This document shows positions 43,233-52,282 of a stretch of DNA of 64,000 nt, one piece after another. Source of the DNA: Campylobacteraceae bacterium. Its GTDB lineage: Bacteria > Campylobacterota > Campylobacteria > Campylobacterales > Arcobacteraceae. A program made the position numbers and the translations under genes. The notes beneath the pieces were generated by a model. The model saw nothing but the letters and a program-made list of their open reading frames with translations, made no database searches and was not told the origin of the DNA. The stretch lies in assembly GCA_013215945.1 (NCBI GenBank), contig JABSOM010000012.1, positions 48,653 through 112,652 of the forward strand, read 5' to 3'. Every line of letters begins with the position of its first letter. The first letter of the stretch is position 1.

Positions 43233-45437
43233 CTATATATTATAACTATTTCCTACATATTTTTGATATCTGTTATATAAATTCCAATAAACAATAGGGA
43301 TATTTAAGATAATATCCTTAGGAATAGAATAAACTTCGACATCTGTATGTGCACTGTATTCATACAATAAAGCATTTTCTTCTAAAATATTCTCTTCATT
43401 AAAAAAGTCATTTTCATGAATTATATTTGTTTCATATTTTTCTTTGTTTTTTTCCAAACATTTTTTAACACTTCCTTTTATAACAAGATTTAAACAATCG
43501 TTTGTATTCGTAATTTTCTCACCTTTTAAAAATCCTAGAACAGTAAAACTTTTAACAATTTTACTTTGTACTTGATACGACAAGGATTCAGAAAAAATAT
43601 CAAATCGGTTTAATAAGTCATGTTTTGTAATTTTATCTTCTAAAGATTCTTCTAAAGAATTGTTTTTAATAAAATACATATACACAGATTTTGGAATTAC
43701 CAAAGCTTTTACATAAGAATCTGTTCTATACGTATTTTCTGGTAAATCATCTATTAAAGCAATATCATCTCCAATAAAAGAGCCAGAATAAATATATTTG
43801 GAAACTTGTTCAAACATAGAAATTTTTTCAACTGTTCCTGATAAAATTAAGAATACCTCTTTCAGTTCAGATTTTTCTTTTAACATAATGGTGCCTGGAT
43901 TAAAAGTAACAATATCACAATTTAATAAACGCTCAATTTCATGAATAGAAACTTCATCAAAAGCATCTCTTACATAAGAGAAAGCATCTCTTCTTAAATA
44001 ATCTTTATTAGAAGAAACCAATACATCTACGGAACCAAAAGAAGCTTCTGAGCCAATTACTTTTTGAATTTGAGAATATTCTTGTTTTTCTGTATGCGCT
44101 AAAATAATGTTAGAAGATTGATCATTTTCAAAATCTTTTGCATCTCCATGAATCATACCTCCACCAATATCTAGCTTTTTTAAATTAACTTTTGTTAAAT
44201 AGGCATCTTTGACTTTTTGAATATAAGAAACACTAACACCATTTTCCCCTAACATTGAATCCAAGACTTTAAAAGAAGAAATATCAGCTAAATGGGCATA
44301 AGATACATAATCAACTTCAAAAAAAGTTCTAAAAAATAAAATATTTGTTTCTATTGGATGAGGAGATAAAACAGCTTTTACTTCTAAACCTTCAATATCA
44401 TTCCAGGTATTAAAGTCTAAATCATGGAAATCAAAGTAGTTCTCAAATTGACTTTTTTCTATAGACAATAAAGAAGACAGTTTTTCAAATACACTAAGGC
44501 GCACCAGTTTTGTAGAATAGTACTTTATTTTATGATCTGTTTGTAAAAGTGTGGTAAGACCTGCAAAATGATCATCATGGGCATGGGTATGAAAAATACC
44601 TTCTATATCATTTAAACCTATTCCAAGAGCATTTAAAATCACTTTAATATTAGGTCCCGCATCAATTAGATATATTTTTCCTTGGTAGGTTATAACAGAA
44701 GACATGGAAGGAGAATTAAGCGCCCAGCCATCTCCTTGTCCTGAATGAATTACAGAAAAATAATCTTTTTTAATATCATAAAAACCCAAATTATAAGGAG
44801 ACTTATATTCAGCTAATGCTTCTAAATTTAAATCAACAATTACATGTTCATCTTTATAGCTTATTTCAAAAATATTAAATGAAATTCTTTTCATATACAC
44901 TTCATTTTTAATTTCAATTCTTATATTGTCATTTAAGTATTTTTTTTCAATAAGTTCGTTTGTTTCTTTGATTTTTCCAAAAGCAAATTTGATCTTTATT
45001 TTCATAAGGTCACTGGCTTCTTTTTTACTTAAACCACAGGACTCTATTTCTTCTATAGTTCTTAAGCCATAATTTCCTTTGAAAATATACTCACATTGAG
45101 CATCAACTTGCAAAGTAGATCCGATTAACATGGGTTTATGACCGTCATTATTGGGATGATTGGGGATTATCATACCTTGTCTGTATAACATTTGAAGTAC
45201 AGGAAATTCACAAAGATTCGTAAAAGATAGGTTTTGAACATTTAAGTCATTTAGTAAAATCGCATTGGGGCCCGTCTCATAAATAACGCCGCCATGCTCT
45301 GTTTTTGATATGTGTTTTTTTGAAATAAGATGTTTAACAACATCTTCAGGAGAGCTACAAAGAATTTTTAACTTGGCTTCTTTTATTTCAATAAAAAAGA
45401 TACCTAAACTAACTTCCGTTTTTTGTATATATTTCAT
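43233..45437 (-). CDS. Metallo-beta-lactamase-fold protein with two cyclic-nucleotide-binding-like domains
   Basis: A 734-residue cytoplasmic protein. The central metallo-beta-lactamase domain has the di-metal motif HTHAHDDHFAGL at residues 283-290, with GQGDGWALNSPSMSSVI before it and the later His of LSPHPIETN and IHGDAKDFEN. C-terminal regions about 500-600 (IVTFNPGTIMLKEKSELKEV followed by FLILSGTVEKI) and 615-725 (FLKGEKITNTNDCLNLVIKG) resemble cNMP-binding folds. The N-terminal 220 residues are unassigned. Start: ATG at 45437 rather than an upstream TTG. Such architecture suggests an enzyme regulated by, or acting near, a nucleotide second messenger, but neither substrate nor ligand can be read. 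It is transcribed alone. Confidence 0.82.
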   Translation of the reverse strand: MKYIQKTEVSLGIFFIEIKEAKLKILCSSPEDVVKHLISKKHISKTEHGGVIYETGPNAILLNDLNVQNLSFTNLCEFPVLQMLYRQGMIIPNHPNNDGHKPMLIGSTLQVDAQCEYIFKGNYGLRTIEEIESCGLSKKEASDLMKIKIKFAFGKIKETNELIEKKYLNDNIRIEIKNEVYMKRISFNIFEISYKDEHVIVDLNLEALAEYKSPYNLGFYDIKKDYFSVIHSGQGDGWALNSPSMSSVITYQGKIYLIDAGPNIKVILNALGIGLNDIEGIFHTHAHDDHFAGLTTLLQTDHKIKYYSTKLVRLSVFEKLSSLLSIEKSQFENYFDFHDLDFNTWNDIEGLEVKAVLSPHPIETNILFFRTFFEVDYVSYAHLADISSFKVLDSMLGENGVSVSYIQKVKDAYLTKVNLKKLDIGGGMIHGDAKDFENDQSSNIILAHTEKQEYSQIQKVIGSEASFGSVDVLVSSNKDYLRRDAFSYVRDAFDEVSIHEIERLLNCDIVTFNPGTIMLKEKSELKEVFLILSGTVEKISMFEQVSKYIYSGSFIGDDIALIDDLPENTYRTDSYVKALVIPKSVYMYFIKNNSLEESLEDKITKHDLLNRFDIFSESLSYQVQSKIVKSFTVLGFLKGEKITNTNDCLNLVIKGSVKKCLEKNKEKYETNIIHENDFFNEENILEENALLYEYSAHTDVEVYSIPKDIILNIPIVYWNLYNRYQKYVGNSYNI

Positions 45438-45501
45438 GTACCTAACCAATAAAGAGATTTATTGATTAGTATACATAAAAATTAAAATAAAATCAATAAA
45501 A

Positions 45502-45954
45502 TTATTTTATATCAACTTCCCAGAAAAAGTCAATCCATTTTGTAGCTTCTTTAACAGCAAAGTCAGGCTGTATAACGGCACTTGGTTTGTAGAATATAGT
45601 CGCTAACTTAAATTCAGTATCAGGGAATTTATGGCAAAGAACTTTAATTATTTCTCTCATTGTTTCACCTGAATCTACAATATCATCAACAATTAATACT
45701 CTTTTACTCTTGCTCATATCTGGGATATTAAAGATTTCAAAAGTATCTAGTTTTTGTGTTCCATTATAATGAATTGAATTAATACTAAAAGCATGTCTTA
45801 TATCATAGGCTTGAGCTATAAGATGACATAAGGTTAAACCACCTCTTGCTACTCCTAAAATTACATCAGGATTAAACGTTCTACATTTATCTGCTAAGAT
45901 TTGAGTGTCTTCTCTAAATTCATCGTATGAATAATAATATTTTTCTATTTCCAC
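45502..45954 (-). CDS. Purine-type phosphoribosyltransferase (xanthine/hypoxanthine)
   Basis: A 150-residue phosphoribosyltransferase of type I. The PRPP-binding motif is RVLIVDDIVDSGETM; ILGVARGGLTLCHLIAQ is the entry loop. A compact length and the C-terminal WIDFFWE fit the xanthine-guanine (Gpt-like) group. The start is GTG with AAGGAT upstream. It starts just after the stop codon of the NCS2 permease gene, with its ribosome binding site inside that gene end, so import and salvage of a purine are coupled. The exact base (xanthine, guanine or hypoxanthine) is not decided. Confidence 0.9.
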   Translation of the reverse strand: MEIEKYYYSYDEFREDTQILADKCRTFNPDVILGVARGGLTLCHLIAQAYDIRHAFSINSIHYNGTQKLDTFEIFNIPDMSKSKRVLIVDDIVDSGETMREIIKVLCHKFPDTEFKLATIFYKPSAVIQPDFAVKEATKWIDFFWEVDIK

Positions 45955-45957
45955 TTC

Positions 45958-47256
45958 TTATCCTTGTAGTACGAAAACTAAACAAGAAATCGCTGTAATT
46001 GCTAAAATTCCAATATTTAAATCGCTGAATTCTTTTCTAGCAACTTTAATAATCGTATAAACCATAAAACCAGCCGCAATTCCATTAGTAATTGAAAAAG
46101 TAAGAGGCATTAATAAAACAATAAAAAAAGCAGCTGCACCTGTAGCAAAACCAGCTTTTTCAAAATTAATTTTTCCAAGTTCTGTAAACATAAGAACTCC
46201 AACAACTACAAGTACAGGGAAAATTGCATTTCCAGGAATTGCTTTAAATAAAGGCAACATAAATAAAGTAGCTACAAAAAACATTGCAGTAAAAACAGCT
46301 GTTAAACCTGTTCGTCCACCAGCTTCTACACCAGAAGCACTTTCAATAAATGACGTAGTTGTTGAAACACCCAATAAACTTCCACCAACAGTTGCAAATG
46401 CATCTGCTTCTAGCGTTTTTTGTAATGATTTATCATTTTTGTCATTTTCTTGAAATAAGTTAGCTCTTGTTCCAATACCAGTTAGAGTACCTAAAGTATC
46501 AAACATATCTGTAATTAAAAAAGTAATAATAACAGGGAATAAAGCCAAAGTAAACGCACTCACAATATCCAGTTTCATAGCAATAGGAGCTATTGAAGCA
46601 GGAAGAGCAAAGAACTCAGTTGGTACAGCAGATAAACCAAGAGTCCAAGCAACAACAGAAGTAATTCCTATTGAGAAAATAAACGCACCTTTTAATTTAT
46701 AAGCATAAAAAGAAAATGCCAAAACCAAACCAAGAGCACCTAATAATACATTTGAGTCCGAAAAATCACCTAATTGTACTAAAGTAACAGGATTATCAAC
46801 AATCATACCCATGTTCTTTAACCCAATAAAAGCTATAAACGTACCAATACCAGCAGAAATTGCTCGTCTTAAATCCATAGGAATAGAAGTCATTATCCAA
46901 ACTCTAAAGTTAGTAAAGGACAAGATGGTAAACAATGCACCCGAAATAAATACAATTCCTAAAGCAGTTTCCCAAGGAATTTTCATTCCAAGAACCAAAC
47001 CATAAGTAAAGTAAGCATTAAGACCCATACCAACACTCATTGCAACGGGTGTATTAGACCAAAGACCTGAAAATAATGTTGCAAGAATAGTAATAATTGC
47101 TGTTGCAGTAATAACTGCACCCATAGGTAAACCTGCATCGGAAAGAATAAATCCATTTACAGGAACAATGTACATCATGGTTAAAAATGTGGTAAAACCG
47201 GCTGTAAACTCTGTTTTCACGTTCGTACCGTGTGTGTTAAGTTTAAAAAGACTCAT
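45958..47256 (-). CDS. NCS2/AzgA-family purine permease
   Basis: A 432-residue membrane transporter of the guanine/hypoxanthine type. Family motifs are TEFTAGFTTFLTMMYIVPVN, MSVGMGLNAYFTYG, ITDMFDTLGTLTGIGTRANL and TTTSFIESASGVEAGGRTGL. It has about 12-14 hydrophobic segments. The ATG at 47256 with AAAGGG upstream is preferred over a GTG three codons earlier. It is the first gene of a two-gene unit with the phosphoribosyltransferase. Substrates are inferred from the family as hypoxanthine, guanine or adenine. Confidence 0.92.
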   Translation of the reverse strand: MSLFKLNTHGTNVKTEFTAGFTTFLTMMYIVPVNGFILSDAGLPMGAVITATAIITILATLFSGLWSNTPVAMSVGMGLNAYFTYGLVLGMKIPWETALGIVFISGALFTILSFTNFRVWIMTSIPMDLRRAISAGIGTFIAFIGLKNMGMIVDNPVTLVQLGDFSDSNVLLGALGLVLAFSFYAYKLKGAFIFSIGITSVVAWTLGLSAVPTEFFALPASIAPIAMKLDIVSAFTLALFPVIITFLITDMFDTLGTLTGIGTRANLFQENDKNDKSLQKTLEADAFATVGGSLLGVSTTTSFIESASGVEAGGRTGLTAVFTAMFFVATLFMLPLFKAIPGNAIFPVLVVVGVLMFTELGKINFEKAGFATGAAAFFIVLLMPLTFSITNGIAAGFMVYTIIKVARKEFSDLNIGILAITAISCLVFVLQG

Positions 47257-47438
47257 ATAAGACACCCTTTTGTTTGTATGCGAAATGCATATTTTTATTT
47301 TAAGAAAGCTTGGATTATATCTAAATCAAAATAACAAGGTAATTAAAAGTTAAAATTATTAAGAATTTTGAATAATAATTTTACTTTACTTCTCAAATAA
47401 ACTTCTTTGCTAGTTATTTGTGAGCAATTAATTAGATT

Positions 47439-48521
47439 CTATAACAAACTTGCAATGATTTTTATGCCTTTTTCAATCTCCTCTATACTTGCATTTGAGA
47501 AATTAAAACGTGCTTCTTTGCTTTGCCTATTATCATAATAAAAAACACTCGCTGGTACAATAGCTATATTTTTTTCTAAAGCTTTTTTTGCAATAAGATA
47601 AGAATCTTCTTCAAAACTACCATATATAAACATACCCCCATCAGGTTTAGTAAAATGAAAACTTGGTATATATTTATTTAAACACAAAGCCATAAATTCC
47701 ATTTTGTTTTTATAGTCTTTTTTTGTTTTTTCTAAGTGAGCAAAAATATCATTGTTTTCTAAATAGGAAGAAATAATGTACTGAGATAAAGAAGAAGTAT
47801 GTAAATCCAGCGCTTCTTTAACAATAATAACCTTATCTAATAAACTTTCATTTGCGCGTATCCACCCTACTCTAAGTCCAGGGGCTATAATTTTTGAAAA
47901 ACTCCCTAAATGAAAAGACTTTTCATAAAAAGAAGAAATAGGGGTATTGATTTTTCCATCAAAACGTAAGAACATATACGCGTCATCTTCTATTAAAAGT
48001 GATTTTGATTCTTTTAAGTGTAATAAACACTCATCTTTTTGTTTTTGATTATACGAAGTCGTATTGGGATTTTGTAAGGTACTCATTAAATACAAAGCAT
48101 TATTTTCTTTTAGTACATTTTTCAAAGAAGATATATTTTTAAATCCTTTTAATTTTAAACCCAATAATTTATAAGCATTTAAAGCACCAATATAAGACGG
48201 TTCTTGTACAATAACTTCTTCTTTTATGCATGTTTTTCCAATCATATCAAAAGCCTGTTGACTTCCTGTTGTAATTAAAATTTCACTGGCTTTTGTTTTA
48301 AAACCCAAAATATTTGTATACCATAAAGCTATTTGTTCTCTTAAGCCTAATAATCCGCTTGAACCCATATATTGTAAAACTTCTTCATTTTTTAATACTT
48401 CTTTGCTTGCTTCTTGAATTTCTTTTAGGGGAAAATTATTACTTGAAGGTAAACCCCCTGCAAATGAGATTGTATCTTTATTAATACAATCTAGTATTTC
48501 TCTTATATATGACCTTTGCAT
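47439..48521 (-). CDS. PLP-dependent aminotransferase (class I/II, 2-aminoadipate/MocR-core type)
   Basis: A 360-residue aminotransferase. The PLP Lys is Lys210 in FHLGSFSKIIAPGLRVGW; Asp180 is in LIEDDAYMFLRF; the segment TLQNPNTTSY holds the substrate-binding Asn, and the start ISFAGGLPSSNNFPL is typical of the LysN/AruH group and the MocR aminotransferase core. No helix-turn-helix is fused, so this is an enzyme and not a MocR regulator. Possible roles are 2-aminoadipate, kynurenine or branched-chain amino acid transamination. It is divergent from the AraC-type gene 84 bases away, which may regulate it. Confidence 0.85.
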   Translation of the reverse strand: MQRSYIREILDCINKDTISFAGGLPSSNNFPLKEIQEASKEVLKNEEVLQYMGSSGLLGLREQIALWYTNILGFKTKASEILITTGSQQAFDMIGKTCIKEEVIVQEPSYIGALNAYKLLGLKLKGFKNISSLKNVLKENNALYLMSTLQNPNTTSYNQKQKDECLLHLKESKSLLIEDDAYMFLRFDGKINTPISSFYEKSFHLGSFSKIIAPGLRVGWIRANESLLDKVIIVKEALDLHTSSLSQYIISSYLENNDIFAHLEKTKKDYKNKMEFMALCLNKYIPSFHFTKPDGGMFIYGSFEEDSYLIAKKALEKNIAIVPASVFYYDNRQSKEARFNFSNASIEEIEKGIKIIASLL

Positions 48522-48594
48522 TTTCTTATCCTTTTTCTTTTCATAAGTATAATGAAAAATAAAAAAATATTCTTTACTCTTATTACTTAAATAA

Positions 48595-48623
48595 TTGTTC
48601 CATATTGCTATTTATGCTATACT
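48595..48623 (+). promoter_or_regulatory. Sigma-70 promoter of the AraC-type gene, predicted leaderless
   Basis: TTGTTC (48595-48600) and TATACT (48618-48623) are separated by exactly 17 bases. The start codon ATG at 48629 begins about six bases after the -10 box, so the transcript should begin at or next to the start codon. No ribosome binding site is visible. Confidence 0.6.
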
Positions 48624-48628
48624 TTTTT

Positions 48629-49489
48629 ATGAAAAAAGAAACAAAACAATACCGGCAAAAAATTGTCAATAATACGTATTATTATATATATAAGAATATT
48701 TCTTTGGATATTTCTTTAGAAGAGTTAGCAAAACTCTCTTCTTTATCAAAATATCATTTTCATCGTATTTTCAAAGAAGAGAGTAAAAATACTATTTTTT
48801 TTGAATTAAGATCTATACGCTTACAAAAAGCTGCCAATTTACTTATTACAAATAATTACTCTAGTATTTTAGAAATAGCAAATGAATGCGGTTATTCTTC
48901 CCATTCCTCTTTTATAAAAGCCTTTAAAAAAATGTTTTTTTATTCTCCAAAAGAATGGAGAAAAGAAAAGTATAAAGAATATTCAGCTTCATTATTAAAA
49001 AAATTCCAAAACAATAAAAAGTTTGATGCTCTGGAAGTAAAAATCAAAATAACACCTTCCATTTTGTGTACCTATCTTAGACATAAGGGTTATAACAATA
49101 ATATTTCTAAAACGTGGGAGAAATTAAATGCAATTGCTTATGAGAATAATATTACAAAACAAAGACAAATAGCTATTTACCATGACAATCCAACTATTAT
49201 TCCCTTAAAAGACTGTTCTTACGTTGCATGTATAGAAATATCACCCAATGAAAATACAATGTTATCTACTTTTGTTATTGAAGAGAGTTTATGTGCTGTT
49301 TTTAGCTTTAAGGGCGTGTATGGGGACATCTTGAATTTTATACGATATGTTTATCATTTTTGGTTACCAGACTCAGGATATGAAGCAAAAACAAATCCAG
49401 CCTATAGTATTTTCAAAAAAAACCATTTTACCTCAGAAGAAAAAGAGTTTGATTTAGAATTTTATCTTCCAGTAAAAGTTATCTACTAA
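48629..49489 (+). CDS. AraC-family regulator with GyrI-like effector domain
   Basis: A 286-residue protein. The N-terminal part has the double helix-turn-helix: SLEELAKLSSLSKYHFHRIF and SILEIANECGYSSHSSFIKA with KKMFFYSPKEWRK. The C-terminal half (ITPSILCTYLRHKGYNNNIS onward, with DCSYVACIEI and FSFKGVYGDILNF) is the GyrI-like small-molecule binding fold of Rob/BmrR-type proteins. This order, DNA-binding domain first, fits the Rob/SoxS-like group. The ATG at 48629 is chosen from its position six bases after a -10 box; no Shine-Dalgarno is present. Its ligand is unknown. It is divergent from the aminotransferase gene. Confidence 0.88.
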   Translation: MKKETKQYRQKIVNNTYYYIYKNISLDISLEELAKLSSLSKYHFHRIFKEESKNTIFFELRSIRLQKAANLLITNNYSSILEIANECGYSSHSSFIKAFKKMFFYSPKEWRKEKYKEYSASLLKKFQNNKKFDALEVKIKITPSILCTYLRHKGYNNNISKTWEKLNAIAYENNITKQRQIAIYHDNPTIIPLKDCSYVACIEISPNENTMLSTFVIEESLCAVFSFKGVYGDILNFIRYVYHFWLPDSGYEAKTNPAYSIFKKNHFTSEEKEFDLEFYLPVKVIY

Positions 49490-49860
49490 GAATAAGAAGT
49501 AAAACTTGCTAAAACTTTGGCAACTACTCTTATGTCTTCTTCTTTAAAAAGTAAATGTGAAAACTTTTTATTTATACTTATAAAAACAAACGTATTTTTG
49601 ATTTTTTTTGCTTGTTTAAGCCAAAGCCTATTCTCATAATCAAGTAAATATAAACACCCATCACTTAGAGTATCCACATCCAAAGAAGCTACAAGCAAGG
49701 ATTTATCTTGTATCAAGTCTTGCATAGATTCACCATCAAGCTTAATTACAAATAAAGAAGAAATGCGTGGTTTTCCTTTTAATAAAGAAGGTGAAAAATG
49801 TAAAACTTCTTTTTGTTTTAAGCTTTGATTATAATATTCCAGCGTAATTAAGTTTTCCAT
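49486..49860 (-). CDS. LexA/UmuD-like S24 peptidase-fold protein lacking a DNA-binding domain
   Basis: A 124-residue protein with the S24 peptidase core only. The catalytic Ser45 is in FVIKLDGESMQDLIQDKSLL, and Lys82 in NRLWLKQAKK stands at the expected distance for the Ser-Lys dyad. The N-terminal helix-turn-helix of LexA and phage repressors is missing, and no long N-terminal domain precedes the core, so the form resembles UmuD or a stand-alone domain. It follows the small membrane protein gene by one base and lies after the sensor kinase. It might be a peptidase acting on a partner or a redundant fold used for binding. It converges on the AraC-type gene, overlapping by four bases. Confidence 0.8.
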   Translation of the reverse strand: MENLITLEYYNQSLKQKEVLHFSPSLLKGKPRISSLFVIKLDGESMQDLIQDKSLLVASLDVDTLSDGCLYLLDYENRLWLKQAKKIKNTFVFISINKKFSHLLFKEEDIRVVAKVLASFTSYS

Positions 49861-49861
49861 A

Positions 49862-50134
49862 TTATAAAGAAGTAAGTCTTAGCATAATTTGTTTTGTTTC
49901 TTCATCATCAAAAAAAATATTATTATGCAACTCTTTATGTATTGTTTTAATTAAAAGTATTTTTTCTTCTTTTGAGTGTTTTTTAGAAATAAAATCTTTT
50001 ACTCTTTTTTCATAAGAGAATATCAGTTCATCTTTTTTAATGTGGCTTGGTTTTATGTTTGTATTTTTTTTTGTAAAATAAAACAAAAAAATTCCAATCA
50101 TTGTAAATACAATTATAAATAATATTTGCTCCAA
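49862..50134 (-). CDS. Small membrane-anchored protein, 90 aa
   Basis: The TTG at 50134, with AAAGGA six bases before it, is the best start; a longer frame from 50194 would overlap the kinase gene and lacks a ribosome binding site. The product begins with one transmembrane helix (QILFIIVFTMIGIFLFYF) and then a Lys-rich cytoplasmic segment of two helices (YEKRVKDFISKKHSKEEKIL and LLIKTIHKELHN). I do not recognise it. It sits ten bases after the kinase gene and one base before the S24 gene, so the three form an operon. A link between the kinase and the S24 protein is conceivable. Confidence 0.6.
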   Translation of the reverse strand: MEQILFIIVFTMIGIFLFYFTKKNTNIKPSHIKKDELIFSYEKRVKDFISKKHSKEEKILLIKTIHKELHNNIFFDDEETKQIMLRLTSL

Positions 50135-50144
50135 ATGTTTTCCT

Positions 50145-52160
50145 TTATAGTGTTTGAGGTATAGAAATTTTAAAGTTTGCACCTTTGTATTCATTCTCTT
50201 GGTAAGTAAAGCTTTTATTTTCTAAACTTAATTTTCCATTCATATTATCTTCAACAATCAACTTACTCATATATAAACCAATTCCCGTACCTTCTTTTTT
50301 GTTGAAGGTAAAATGCGAATCAAATACGTGATTAATAATAGCATTCTTAATACCCCCTGCATTGTCCTTAATTTCAATAATAACATTGTTTTTTTCAATA
50401 TACGCATCTATGAAAATATACTTCTTGCAATCTACTTTTAATAACTCTTCTTTAGCATTTATAATAATATTCATAAAAACTTGAATAAGTTCATTTGGGA
50501 TTCCATATAAATCAATATCATCAACTTGGCTAATAACAGTAATATCTAATATTTTTAACTCTGCTTCTAAAAGTGTCATTGTTTTTTCAATCACATCTTG
50601 TAATTTAAAGTTCTTTGTATTTTTATCTTCTTTAAAAAAGTTTCTAAAATCATCAATTGTATCCGATAAATATAAAGCATTATTAAAAATATTATCTAAG
50701 CTTTTATAAAACTCTTTGTCATCCAAAGTATCGAGTTCTTTTAAAAGTTTTAAATTACTTGAACAAATAGATATCACAGATAAGGGCTGTCTCCACTGAT
50801 GTGCCATATTCTCAAACATCTCCCCAATAACAGCCATTTTACTTTGTTGTATAAGTAACATTTCTTTTTCTTTTATTTTTTGATCTTGTTTTTTTATTTC
50901 ACTGATATCTTGACTCACTCCCACATAAGATGTTATTTCATCTTTTGAGTTTTTAATAGCTGAAACAGTCGTAAGTGCATAAAATTTTTCGCCATTTCGT
51001 TTATAATAACTGCCCTCTCCTGTCCAGGTATCTTTAATAGCAGTAATTCTTTTAAGTTTATTTGAAAAGACAAAATTTTTGGCTCTTAAAATAGCATCAA
51101 GTGTATAACCAGTAGTCTTTTCAAAGGATTCATTAACGTATTCAAAATGTCCTTGTGCATCTGTTATAAAAATAGCATTACTGTTATACGTAAGCGCATT
51201 ACTCAATCTTTTTAATTTAAAATGTTCTTTTTCAAGCTCTCTATTTTTAGTATTTAATTCTTTGGTTTTTTTTGCAACTAACAGTCTTAATTTTTGTGGT
51301 TGTTTACGCAATAAATACAAAGAATATGACAAAAACAACGATATTAAAACATTTAAAAAGTATGTGAAAAATAAAAGACTGTTCGAAATAGAAGAACCCA
51401 TATAAACAATATCTAAATACCATGTACCATTAGGCACTTTTATTGCTTTAGATAAAATGTGTTTACCTTCTAATACTTTTTTACCAAAAAACACATCGAT
51501 TTCTTTAGTATTTGGATGAAAACGCCATAATCTAAATTCATAATTTTTTTCTTTTAAAGAATTTAAATCAGTGTTTTTTATCAACTCATCTAACAGTATC
51601 AATACAGAAGTAAATCCCCAAAAAGCACCATAACTATTATGATTTTTTACCCCACGTGAATTCTTTTTGACATCTAAATAAACGGGGTACCTTGCAATAA
51701 TAGCTACTCCTCCTTGGATTAAAGAAAAGGGGCCAGCAAGTGTAAGTTCTTTTGAATTTTTAGCAAGAAAAGCTTCTTTTTTTCTATTATTAGAATTAAA
51801 GATATCGTGTCCAATTGCTTTTTCACTTCCTTTAAGAGGATATATTTTTGTAACCACTCCATTGGGTGCTAATTGCAAATTTGTAATTCCACCTAATGAA
51901 TCATACATCATTTTAGAGTATTCTTCAAAATCATCCATATTTCCATCTGTAGTATGTACATGTGCACCTAGTATAATTGCACTGGAAGTACTTCTGCTAA
52001 CTGCTTTTTCTAAAATAAGAACTTGTGTTTGAAGAATTTTTTGAGATAAAACAGTGATCTTTTTTTCCCAGTATTCACTGTTATTGTTAATTAAAAATAA
52101 ACCAAGAGAAAAAAGTGTTAAAGCAAAGAGTGAAGATATTATTATTTCTTTATTGATCAT
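50145..52160 (-). CDS. Sensor histidine kinase with CHASE, PAS and kinase domains
   Basis: A 671-residue membrane kinase. Two transmembrane helices (about 7-24 and 265-285) enclose a CHASE-type periplasmic domain (DSLGGITNLQLAPNGVVTKI, LAGPFSLIQGGVAIIARYPV). A PAS domain follows (about 325-425, FITDAQGHFEYVNESFEKTT) and a helix with His454 in MAHQWRQPLSVISI. The ATPase domain has NIIINAKEELL, IKDNAGGIKNAIINHVFD and GTGIGLYMSKLI. The start has AAAGGTAAGG. There is no response regulator in the operon; the partner could be encoded elsewhere. CHASE domains commonly sense small molecules such as nucleotides or peptides. Confidence 0.92.
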   Translation of the reverse strand: MINKEIIISSLFALTLFSLGLFLINNNSEYWEKKITVLSQKILQTQVLILEKAVSRSTSSAIILGAHVHTTDGNMDDFEEYSKMMYDSLGGITNLQLAPNGVVTKIYPLKGSEKAIGHDIFNSNNRKKEAFLAKNSKELTLAGPFSLIQGGVAIIARYPVYLDVKKNSRGVKNHNSYGAFWGFTSVLILLDELIKNTDLNSLKEKNYEFRLWRFHPNTKEIDVFFGKKVLEGKHILSKAIKVPNGTWYLDIVYMGSSISNSLLFFTYFLNVLISLFLSYSLYLLRKQPQKLRLLVAKKTKELNTKNRELEKEHFKLKRLSNALTYNSNAIFITDAQGHFEYVNESFEKTTGYTLDAILRAKNFVFSNKLKRITAIKDTWTGEGSYYKRNGEKFYALTTVSAIKNSKDEITSYVGVSQDISEIKKQDQKIKEKEMLLIQQSKMAVIGEMFENMAHQWRQPLSVISICSSNLKLLKELDTLDDKEFYKSLDNIFNNALYLSDTIDDFRNFFKEDKNTKNFKLQDVIEKTMTLLEAELKILDITVISQVDDIDLYGIPNELIQVFMNIIINAKEELLKVDCKKYIFIDAYIEKNNVIIEIKDNAGGIKNAIINHVFDSHFTFNKKEGTGIGLYMSKLIVEDNMNGKLSLENKSFTYQENEYKGANFKISIPQTL

Positions 52161-52282
52161 TTACCTTACCTTTATCATCAATAATTTTAACATATAATAT
52201 TGATGATAAGATAAATATAAAGTTTTTTTGGAAAAATAATTTTATTAAGGAAAAGAAAGAAACAAAATAAAGGAAAAACTAC

